A stretch of 64,000 bases of DNA from an uncultured Acidobacteriota bacterium (GTDB taxonomy: Bacteria; Acidobacteriota; Thermoanaerobaculia; Gp7-AA8). The notes beneath the pieces were generated by a model. It saw only the letters and a list, made by a program, of their open reading frames with translations. It was not told the DNA's origin and did not search any database. A program made the position numbers and the translations under genes. Positions 1 to 12,000 of this stretch are shown here, piece by piece (position 1 is the stretch's first letter; the number at the start of each line of letters is the position of its first letter). The DNA is taken from the NCBI GenBank assembly GCA_937870635.1, contig CALMZP010000045.1, positions 1 to 64,000 of the forward strand, read 5' to 3'.

Positions 1-3000
1 CCGATGGTCAACCCGTTGGCCGTCACGCGCATCGAAGACAGCTGTCCGTTCGCGTTGTATCCGTACTCACGCACGAGCGGCGCGCGGCCAGCAGTCATGA
101 TTGCTCGCCGCTCGGGACGTCCGGCGTTGCGATACGCGGCGTCGAGCACCAGCGAGCCATCGCGTTCGATCTTCACGACGTTTCCGGCATCGTCGTAATG
201 CTCCTCCACACGCCGCGTCCAATCAGCCGCACCAGGGAAGCCAGGATAGGCCGGCATCGTCCACGACGACCGCTCGCCGTGCACGTTCCACTGATGCTCC
301 TGAACGTAGGAATCGATCACCGTACCGCCGGCATCGACACGCGACTGCGTGGTCTTCTTCGGCCGCCCCTCGAGATCGAAGTTCTCCCACGTGAGCACCG
401 CGTCGGGCGTCTCCCATCGAATCATCCGGCCGGCGTCGTCATAGGTGAACCGGTCGAGACGCGCACCACCGGCGCCGCGCACCTCCGCGACTTGTCCCGC
501 AGATGTGTACGTGTACGTGGAAACACGTCCCTGCCGGTCGCGCGTCGACAGCAGCCGCGCCCCGTCGTATTCGAACGTCTCACTCGTCCCGTCCGCATAG
601 GTACGCGATCGAGGACGGCCAAGATCATCGTTGACGGTCTCCGTGACCTCGTTGACGGGATCGCGATAAACGGCCGGCGCGCCGGAGGCGTCGTACTGGT
701 GGGCGATGACCGCGTTGCCGCCGGGCTTGATCTCCGCCGTCGTGGCTCCGCGACCATCGTGCTCGAAGCTCGCCGCCGGGCGCCCCGGCAACGCCGCAGA
801 CTTCAGGTTGCCGGCCTGGTCGTACCGTTGCTCCCAATTCAGATTGCCGACGAGGTGCTCGACGACATTGCCCGCCGTGTCGTGCCTGAACGCCGACAGG
901 ACGGACGGCCGGCCTCCTTCGCTGACACTGGTCGCAGTCACCAGCATCCCGTCATGCGGCGCCGTCACATCGAGACGCTGCACTTCGTTCATGATCGTCA
1001 GCGCTGTCCCCCCTCCCGACACCGATCCGAGCAGCCGTCCGGCCTCATCGAACTCCGTTCTCGAAGCCCTTCCCTCTACCCCCAGACCGGTCTGTCGTCC
1101 GGCCCCGTCCCAGACCGCCGTCATCTCACGCATCACGCCGCCGTCGACGGCGGTGCGCGATGTCTTCAGACGCCCCGCCGCGCTGAACTCCATTTCCGAG
1201 GAGCCAGTGAGAACCCCGCTGGGCGTCGCGGTCTCGATTTTCCTGGGCCGCGACCACGCATCGAACTCGCTCTTCGTCTTCGTGCCGTCAGCAGCGACCG
1301 TCTCGATGGCGCGGCCGTGCGCATCGAATGCCGACGCCGACACGGTGTGGTCATCGGACCGCCAGACCATGTTGCCGGCCAGGTCGTACACATGTTCTTC
1401 GGTGAGCGTCGTGCCGCCGGTGCCGGAGCGGCGGGTCATCACCCGTCCGAGCGTATCGAGAGTCTCGGTCACCACGGCCCCGGAAGGGAGGGTCCGCTCG
1501 ATCGTCCGCGCGGGCAGGTTGTAGCGCGTCGTCTCCGCAACGGTGGTGAGTGCGCCGCGCACGGCCACGTTGTCCGTCGTGACGCGCGTGACCCGTCCCA
1601 GCGTGTCGTATTCGTATTGCGTTGTGACGGTAAGGCCGTCCTCGTCGCGCCGATGCACGCGCAGGCGTCCGCTCGCGTCGTATTCGGATGACTCCTTGAA
1701 CGTGAGTCCCGGTCCGGTGGTGACTACTTCACGCGCGCGTAACCACGTGTCGAGTGCCGTCCTGGTCTGCACGTTGCGCTCGTCTGTATGCGTGATGGCG
1801 TCGACCTCGTAGTCGTTCCGCGCCGGGAGAAGTCCGGGCCGCAACACGCTTCGGAGCAGACCGCGCTCGTGCATCGGCCCGCTGTCGGGGAAGTAATCCA
1901 AGCCCGTCCGGCTGCCATAGATCGCGCCTGGATCGATCCCCCCACTCGTCGTCTCCTCGGTTACCCGGCCGGCGTAGTCGAATGTTCGTCTCGTGACAAC
2001 CGCGTCGTTCGTGGTGATGACGGTCGGTGTGGAACGATGCGCCTCGAAGCTTTCGACCTTCACGCCGCCCGCTTCGACGGACTGCACGAACGCCGTGCCC
2101 GGCTGATAGGCAATCTTCTTCTCGACCGGCGCTCCGGGGACTCCCGCCTCTGCTTCTGTTTTCGCCGAGACGAGCACACGTCCCGGCGCTCCCGCGACAT
2201 CGGCATAGGTGTAGCTCGTCAAGCGCACGCCGGCAAAACGGCTGCGCAGAAGCAGCCCATGTGCATCCCAGGCAAATTCGAAATGGCGGTTCGCTTTCTG
2301 CCGCGGCGGGTCTTTTGGACCATTCGACACGGGGATCAAGCCAACCTGGAACTTGCTCGTCTCGACATCCGGCTCGAGCATCGAAGTGATGTGCGCACGG
2401 TCGTCGTCGAAGTTTCCCGGCTGGCCGCTCAAGGTGTAGAAGCGCTTCTGACCGAGTGCGTCCGTACTCTCCACAGGCGACGCCGGAGGATAGGCGAACG
2501 TCACGGACTCGCCCGTCGCTGTCCATTGCTCGGCCACGATCCGATCTCGATGGTCCGCGCTGTCGTAAACGAAGGTGACTCGCGGATCTTTCTCCGCGGG
2601 ATTGGTGATCGACCGGAGATTCGTCCTCAACTCGAGGCGATCGTTGACCGTGCCGGCTTGCGTCTCGTACGAGTAGCGGATCCGCGGACGCGTGCCGCTC
2701 GTGTTCGCCACATCCGGCAGTGCCACCTCGAGCAGCCGCCCGTCGTTGTCGTAGTCATACCGGACGATCCGCCCCCTCCAGTCCTCGATCTCCGAGAGAC
2801 GCCCTGCTTTGAGCTCCGGTTCACTGTCGGTGTAGTAGCGCAGGAGCACCGGACGTCCAACGGGATCGATGATCTGCGCAAGCCGCCCGTCACCTCCATA
2901 GAGATAGCGAATGATGTTGCCTCGCGCGCTCTTTGCCGGGTCGTCCGCGAACTGATCCGATTCCGTCACGAGCCGCCCCAGCCCGTCGAAATCACTGACG

Positions 3001-6000
3001 CGCGACTTCGAGTCGACCATCCGCCACCCACGGTCGGTTCGCGCCAGCCGCAGGAAAAGTCCGCGCGGACTGAAGTAGCTGCCACTCGCCTGAAGCCGGA
3101 AACGCCAGATCTCCCCTGCACCGTCGCGGTACTCGACGCCGCCGTCCGGCAGCGGGCGCAGACGGCGGAAGATGCTCGATTCCCAGCCAGACCCGAGATG
3201 TCCCAGCCCGATGCTGCGCGACCGGTACGTGCGATCGATGACGATGTTCCAGCCGGCGCGTCCGCCCGCATCGAGATCGGTGTGCCCGGTCTCGACCTCG
3301 CCCGAATGGAGATAGATGGTTTCCTGGATCGCTCCGATGGCCACCGGAGGGTTCTGTGCGGCGACCAGCACCTGCGGCGGCCGCACCGAATCGGCGATCA
3401 CCGTGGCGAATCGCGCCACCATCCGATCCTCATCCCCCAGATACGCGTACGGCGTGCCGCTGAACAGCGAATTGGCGCAGGTCGTCGCGCAGAAGTCGGG
3501 ACGGGCAGCGATGATCCGTCCCGCCGAGACCATCTCCCACACCCCGTCCGCCTCGGACTTTCCTTTCAGATGATCCGGCCGGTCGCAGCTGAAGCATCCG
3601 GCGGCCGCCTTGTCGGCAGCGGTGGTGCTCTTCGGCCATTGATACTCGATCGAAGCCCGCGGATCGGCAATGGCGACGATCCACGGCGACACGAACCTGT
3701 TGAAGCCGTTCTGGTGGCGGTTCTGCGCGGCCATCGCCGCCGGCACCACGCGATCGAGATGGAAGTTCGTCGCCGGCCGCCGGTCTGCGGAGCCATCGCG
3801 TCCCCGCATCCTCAGATGCGAGCGCGGATACGGCGCAGCGAGCTGCTCGACAGGCGCATCAGCGACCCGTTCGCTCTCCACCGCAATCTGCAGACGATTG
3901 CCCGATTTCGTGAGCTTCTCGACGACGGCTCCGGGGAGTGACACTTCCAGGCGGAACGCAGCGAGCGACGCATCCGGGCGGCGCGTCGCGGGGGCCGACG
4001 CGATGACCTTCTGAATCGACTCCGGAGGATCGACGCCGAGGGGGACGACGCCGCCAACTTCGCTGAGGCCGTCGGCGCCGCCGAGGTCGGCTTTCATGTG
4101 GATGCGGGGATCGACGGCGGCGAGCACGCTCATCGTCCGCCGCGTCAACTGGCCGATGTAGAGGATTCCCGTTTCCGGATCGATCACCGGCGCGAGAGTC
4201 CCGAAGCCGACCGGAGCGGGTGATCGCCACACCACCCGCGGATCGGGCTCGTTCCCCGCCACGGCGCGCGCCGCGGTCGGGAACAATTCACCGGCGGGGC
4301 GCAGCGTTCCGTCGCGATCGAACCGTTCATCGAGCCGCGACAGATCGACCAGAAGCGCGTGACCTTCTCCGTCGATCATCGTGGCCAGATTGGTGCGCGG
4401 GATGGCGCGCACAGCGGCAACACCGTGCGGGACCCAGATGACATCGACGAGGTGAATCTCGTCGAGCCAGTCATAGGGAGGGATATTCGCGGGCGTGGTT
4501 CCTCCCGCTTCGATCACGAGCAGCCCGTACTCATGGCCGGCGATGAGAACGTAATCGCGTTCGACCCTCGTGCCGGCGGCCGATCCGCGCGCGCCGATCG
4601 GCAGACCCCGCGCCTGCACGGGCGGCGCGATGACACGATTGTCGGCGGCTTCGAGACTCCAGGAGTAGAGAGACAGCTGATTGAATCGCGCGGAAGGCGG
4701 ACGTTGATGAACGGCCTCGAACTTCTGCCGCAGCTGGATGAGCCGGGGATGATCGTATGTTCCGCCCTGATAGACATTCCGGAACGGCATTCCGTACGGC
4801 GCCCGATCGCACGTGTATTGATCCGGAGGCAGAGATCCGCTGGCCGGGTCGAACGGTGGCGTGATGGAGAGATCGAGAACTCCGCGCCGCGGGTCGAGGG
4901 CGAACACCTCCAGTTGCGGCGATGTCCCGCGCGTGATGATCGCCGCCTCGGGCGTGAACGTCAGATCGGGAATGGCCTGCGTGTCGAGTCCCGGCAGGTT
5001 GCAGGTGTTCGGCGCAAAGGGATCGGGCGCGCGCAGCGCCGCCCGGGTCATCCGCACGAGCTCACGCACCGCCTCGTATCCCGCTGGTTTCGTGGTGAGA
5101 TCGTTCGACTCCATCGCGTTGACGTCGTAGATGGCGATGCCATAGCCGATGACCGCGATGACAGCGTACGCGGTCTGGTTGTAAATGACACGGAGACGAT
5201 CGCCGGCGCGCGCGAGCACCTCGCTGAAGACCGCCGGGGACGCATGCGTTGCGTCGGCCGACCAGCGGAGGTCGAGTGAGGTGTTCTCGATGGTGATGCG
5301 CTGGATGGCGTAAGGGTGCGTCGCCTGCATCCGAATCGACACCGTGAGCTGCTCGAACAACGGGTCGACCCGTGTTCGCGTCGCGCCAGTCGCAGCGACG
5401 AACGCGGATCGCGATGCGTGCACACGGTCGTCGTCCTGCAGCAGAACCTGGACTTTGCGGGGGATTCCCTCCGGGCGGTCGGAGGCGATGAGGCCTGTGA
5501 GTCCGCCGCCGATCGTCCCGGAGGATCCCGGGGTCCATGAAACGAACGCGCCGCTCTTCGGGATGACGTTGCGCGGCGCGGGACGGCCGCGGTCGATGAA
5601 GTCTTCGAGCCCGAATGTCTGCAGAACTCCGGCAACCGACGTGACGCCGGTCGCGTAGACACGGCCGTGGTGGTCGCTGGCGACCGACCAGAACTGGGCC
5701 GGACCCGGTTGCACGATGCCGAGCGGCGGCATGCCGGTGGTCATGCCCGCCGGGTCGGCGGCATCGAATGCGATCACGCCACCGTCGTGCGCGGCGACGA
5801 GGAGGATGTTGCCGGCCAGCGACTGATCGCGGATCGTGCCCGCACCGATATCGAACGACGAGAGCAGCCCGCCCGGTGCGCGGACGTGGAACGGCAGATA
5901 CACCGGCTCGCTGAGCCGATTCGTCGTACGCGTCCCAACGACGGCCTGACCGAGCAGGAGTCCGGGCGAGCCTTGCGTTCCCGATGCATCGGCAAGATCG

Positions 6001-9000
6001 GGCAGGAGTGCGACGCGGTAGGACGCTCCCTTCTCGAGCGACGGCAGCTCGATGAGAAGGCGACGGTTGCCTGAGTCGAGCTTGAAGAAGGTATCGAGGG
6101 AAATGTCCCGCCACACCGGTGCGGTGCTCCGCGCATCGTGGAGACGCTCCACTCGCACGACGTTGTGAAGGTAGGAGTCGATTCCCGGCGCGGTGAGAAC
6201 ATCGCCGGGATAGATCGGTTTGCTGAATACGACCGTGATCCCTGCCTGCGGATCGACCCTTCGTTCCTCGATCATGAGGATCACGCGATCCCCCGGCTCG
6301 CCCATGACGGCGAGGCCACCCTTGCGGCTCGCATCGAAGCCGCCGCGGGTCACGTTCATCATGGATACGCCGATGTCCGGCGGGAGAGGGTTCGTGCTGT
6401 CACTCGCGCTGATCGTTCCTCCGCTGAGCCGGACGACGAAGCTCTCGAGTGACGTGACATCGACGTCTGCCATGGGAACGTCGACGACTTCGATCCGGAA
6501 GGGGCCGCCCGACACCGGGTACGGTCCATTCGTATCGGCGTTGGGTGTGGGGACGAGATAAGCGGCCCCCGGATCGCCGGCTGGCAACGGATCGTAGACT
6601 TTCGAGAACGCCTGCAGGCCGGTCGAGGCATCCACGCCGACGACTTCGAACCGCTTTCCTGCCTGCACCGGGATGGCGATCCGACCTTTCTCGACGACGT
6701 AATACGCGGCCGCGTAGAGGGAGTCGAGATGGTCCCAGAAGACGTCGGCATGTCCGGCGATGCCGTCGATGATCGCCCAGGCGAGATCACCCGGCGCGAT
6801 TTCCTGAACGTCGATCACGCCGAACGTGCCGCCGCGATTCACACCATTGAGCGAATCCTTGATGCGATCGGGAGAGACGACGCTGTTCGTGCCGACTCGA
6901 GCTCCCGCGGGAACGGGCGACGCTGCCGTGGTGAACTTCCCGTTCTCGATCCGCAGCGTGTCGACGATCATCATCCGCGGACCGCGCACGGACTGCCCCA
7001 TGACGCCGAGGAGAAACTGCCTTCCCTCGGTGGCCGTGCCCGGCGGTACCGGGAGCTCGACATCGAGGCGCTTCGCAGCGACGCCTTCGAAGTCGAGACG
7101 GATGCTCGTCGTGTATCGCAGCTCCTCGTCGAACGCCGGGATCTCGAGGAACGTCTCCTTCTTCGCGGGCGCGGTGCTGATGAGCACCGGTGAGTCGAAC
7201 GCGTCTTTCGGAACGGTCACCCCGATCCCGTCGGGTGCCACGAACTTCGTCTCCCGGTCCGGCGCGGCCACAAAACCAGCCGCATCGTCCGTCACGAATG
7301 GCGTCAGCGGGAAGATGGCCGCGATCGCGCCCGCCGGATTGATGACCTGAAGATCGATGACATCCGACAGCGCGACGTCTTCGTCGATCGAGAACCCGAA
7401 GCTGCCGTCGTTCGCGGCGCTTCCCTGCGGCCGCGTCACGAAATCGGATCCGCGACGGACGGCGGCGGCAAGCCAGCCCGCGGGAAGGGCACCCGCGACA
7501 CCGAAGACCCGCGACCGGTGGTTCGCGTCGGGAATCGTGATCCGGATGCGATCCCTGCGAATCTCGGCGTTCACCACCTCCGTCAACGTCGAAAAGGAGA
7601 AGATCTCGCTGCGCCCGAACGGCGCCCCGTTCGGCGCACGGATCGACGGCGCGATGTGCACCGTATAGAGACTGTTCGGTTTGAGACGTCCGCCCGCCGG
7701 CAATGACCACACGACTCCCGTCGTCCCCTCCGTTGCGACGGCGCCCGCGACGCGCTGCATGGCCGCGTCGTAAACGGCGATCGCATCGGGTGTGACGCTC
7801 GCCGGGTCGATGGAGGGAGCAAAGATCGCCTTGACTTGCGTCGTCAGCGCGACGTTGCCGGCACCACGGGTGGGAAACACGGACGTCAGGGACGGCGGCT
7901 GCAGAACCAGCTGCAACTCGCCGATCGAAATGACAGTTCCCGGCGCCGGGGTGCCGGCATGCGTGTATGAAGCACCATCGCCGGTCATAAGAGTACGGGG
8001 AACCAGAGTGAAGGGTGCGGCCGGAACGGGAAGCGAGAAGATTCCGTTGAACGCGGTCAGGCCGGAGACGCCGAGGGTCGTGCTCACCTTCGCGTCGCGG
8101 ACGAAGGTGCCGCCGGGCATGCGCACCGCGCCGGTGGCAAACGCGATCGGATTCGTCGCGGCAAGCAGAAGGTACCGGCCTTCACGAATGACGCCGTCGA
8201 TCGGGAGCAGCGCACGGTCGATCGCGTCGGTCGTCAACCGATTCCCGGCCAGCGGGCCCATGACGGCGGCGAGACGATACATGCGTCCGTACGGCGTCGA
8301 ATCGAGGACCTCGACCAGGATGTGCTGTCTCGTCGTTGCTCCCGCACCGATAGTGATGCTCGCCGGACGAAGCAGTTCCACGGGGGCGGAACTGCCGTCC
8401 GCCCGCTGAAGCGAGAGCTCGAATCCCCTGACGATCTCGAACCCCTGGATGGCGCCGAGGGAGGTCGTCTCGATCGCCGTCGTCGTCGCTCGAAGGGGCT
8501 CGAGTGCCGCACCAGCCGGAAGGTCTACCGTCACCGTCCCATCCCCCGGCACCCTCCCTCCTTCGGCTCCGATCAGCGATCCGCGATCGAGACGTCCCGG
8601 ATACGGAAGGATGCGAATTCTGCTGAAACCGACTTCCAGGACGACGGTCGCGGCGCGCTCGCTTGGCGCCAGACGGAACCGCGCGGTGGCGGCTTCGCCG
8701 CGCAGCGTCCGCTGCAGAATGAGATCGGTCGTGAAGGGAGGGGCGGTGATTCGCGATCCGTCGGCGAGCTTCAGCTCTTCGTCGATCGATGCCTGGACGG
8801 CGAAACCGGACGGAAACCGCGCGGGATCGGCGCCGTCGATGACGAGCGTCGCAACGGTGTGGCCCGTCGGCAGGATAGCGGGCGGGTCGAGCGTGAATCG
8901 GGTCGCAATCAGCGGCGGACATGAACGATTGGCGCACGAATCGGCGACTCCTTCGAGTGCGGCGCCGGTGATCGCCGGAGGCGGTCGAACGAGATGCGGG

Positions 9001-12000
9001 GCCCGATCGCCGTAAACGAGGGCGTACGATCCCGGCTCGGAGATCGGGACGACGACATCACCTGAAGCGCCTACGTTGACGACGGCGGCGACCACGCGCC
9101 ACTCGTCGCGATCCTCGCGATACTGCACGGCGCTGAGCGTCTGCGATGCATCGATGATTTCCTGCGCAGGAACGTGAAACGCGAGCGCCTCACTGTGCTT
9201 CGTGTTGATCGCGGCGATCGCTGACCAGCCGAGTGGCAGAAGTCCGGGCAACGTCTGCGCGTCGAGTTGCGTGATGCCGTCCACGTCTTCACGGGCCAGC
9301 CTCACATCGATTGGAATGACGCCTGCGCCCGGCCGGACGACGATCTGCCGCCACACGGAGACGTAGCCGGTCGACAAGATGCGAATCGTGTGCGCACCCT
9401 CAGGGACCGTCGCGGTGTAACGACCGCGGAGGTCCGTCGTCGAAGCCACCGCGCCGATCTGCACGCTGGCGTTGGCGAGCGGCCATCCGCTGTGAGCGTC
9501 GAAGACTTCGCCCGAGACGAACCCGGAGCCGTCGCCGCCCGCGGGTGGCGTATCGGATTCGTGGTGGAAGGTCTCGGTCCAGGCGGCCAGCGACGGACTG
9601 ATCGTCAGAGTGAACGTGGTGCGTGTCAGGTCTTCGGCGGGAGTGACGGTCACCGTGGCAGGCGGCTGCAGCGCCACTGCGGCGGCGATCGATCTTCCGT
9701 CGGAGGTACGCACGGCGAATGCGTCGGGCGATGCGGACGACAGCTCGTCTGAAAACACCACGGTGATCCGGTTGGCGTTGCGGTCGAAGGAGCTGCTCAG
9801 AACGCGCAGGGCGCCACAAGCGATGAGGAAGCACGCCTCCGCTGGCGCGGACTCCGAGCCGTCCGATCCGACGATTCGCACGCGCGCGGCCTGATGGCCT
9901 GACCGGCCGCCCAGCGGCAGCCGGTAGGAAAACGCGCCGTTCGGTGCAGCTGTCGTCGTGAAACGGAGGCTGCCGAGGTCGATGCGGAGGCGCGCTCCGG
10001 CGGGAGCGTTCCCGGTGATCTCGACCGAATCTGCGCACAGCTTCGTCGGGAGATTGCCGAGGGAGGGTGCGATGCTGCCAGCAGCGGCGGCGACGGTGAA
10101 TGATGTCGAGAACTCCGGCGCGAGAGGACGGCCGGCAAGGTCCTTCGCCGCGGTCGTGACACGGATCGTGTAGCGCTCGCCGGGAACGAGCAGGGACGCC
10201 GGTGCGAAGGTGACGATGTCACGGTCGAGCCGGAGCACGCCTGCGACCGCCGCACCGTTTGAGGCCTCGAGACGCAGCGCGCTCTCCAGCGAGGCGCGAT
10301 CCATCGGGGAAGAAAACAGAATGAGAGGAAGAGCGCCGCGTCCGATCTCCGTCGCACCGGCCGGAGGAAATTGATCGATCACGGAGAGCGGATCGGCCAG
10401 ACGATGCAGGCGAATCGCGTCGATGGCCGTCGCGCCCGACGGTTCTGTCACGCGGGCAACGATCGGAACGATTCCGGCGGACGTGAGCGTCACGACGGCG
10501 GAGAACTCGTTTGCGCTGAGGGTCGCGGGAGTGCCATTGACTTCGACGATCGCGCCGGGCGCCGCCGCAAATGTTCCCTCGATGTTGATCCCCTCACCCG
10601 CCACCGATGCGCGGAACGCGTTATCGACTGGACTCGTGATCGCGATCGAAGGGCCGGCGATGCGCGTCACGGTCACCGATGCGTTTGCCGGGCGGCCCAG
10701 AGCGTCTCGGCCTGCGATGCTGATTGCGTTGTCACCTGTCCCGAGGTCGACCGGAACCGTGAATGTCCCGTCCGTGTCCGACCACCTGGTGATGGACGGC
10801 GTGGATGATGCGACGCTGACCGTCGCGGGATCGAGGTTCTGCCACACGCCGCTGACGTCGATCTGTGCCGCCCCCGTTGTGATCGCCGAGGGTGGCGAGG
10901 TGATCGCGATCGACGGTGTGTCACGCGCCAGAAGAATGCGTCGCGACGCAACGCCTGCGCGGCCGGCCGCGTTGCGCGCCCGCGCCAGCACGATGTTCAG
11001 ACCGGAGGCGAGCCGTACGCTGGCCTGCCAGGTCCCACCGGCCAAAGTCGCCGCGACCCCGTTGACATCAACGGATGTCACGTCTGCGCTGGCCGTCCCC
11101 GTCACCACGAGGACATCGTTCACAGTGACGGCAGATTCGGCTGGCGCAACGATGTCGATCGACGGGTCTCCGGTCATGCGACGTAGGACGATCGTCGCCG
11201 CCGCGCCGCCGTCGCATTCGATCCTGACGTTGTTGGGACCTTCGACGGCCAGCTCGACCAGTGCGCAGAACGATCCGGTGGCCACTGTCGCCGGAACACC
11301 GTTCACCCGCACCGCGGATGCTCCGCCGCTGCGGCCGGTGAGCACGACGTGGGACGACGTGACGACCGCGCCGTCGGCAGGATCGAACCCGTCGAGCACA
11401 CACGCGTTACCGGCGGCGGTCCCAATGATGATGAAGCGCTCGACTCGCGATTCGTTTCCAGCCGCGTCGCGCGCCGTGGCGATCACCGAATGGCCTCCCG
11501 CGGACGTGATTGTGGCCGGTTGCGCGACGATCGCACCGTCGACGATGAGCTCGAGCACACTCTCCGCGGCCTCGGCTGTCAGCGTTGCGCTGGCGGCAAA
11601 TCGCGCATTGTTCTGGACCGGCTGACCGGATTCCAGGATGCGCACGTGCGGCGGCGTTCGATCGGCGAAGACTCGAACGGAAGCCTGATTGACGTGGCCC
11701 GTGGCGGCACGGACGGACGCTGTAATCACATTCTCACCTTCGGCCAGATCGACGCCGGTCACACGGAACGCGCCGGTGAGATCCAGCGGCGCCTCGCGGC
11801 CGGAAACCGTGACGGTCGATGTTTCCGGCGCAAAGACCTGCCCGGCCACGACCGTGGTCGCACGGTTGGTGATCATCCCGTCGCGCGGCGAGGTGAGGAT
11901 GATGGCCGGCGGCATGGCGCGAGTGATCTCGATGTGCGCGCTGGAGGCGTTGCCCGCCGAGTCCCGCGCTGTGGCCACGACGAGATTGGGACCGAGCTCC

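Noticed and set aside
198-3941. Long open frames on the + strand (198-1691 and 1788-3941)
   Set aside because: Arg/Pro/His-rich shadows opposite the giant gene. The minus strand in the frame of the 14123 start has RHS sequence throughout and no stop.
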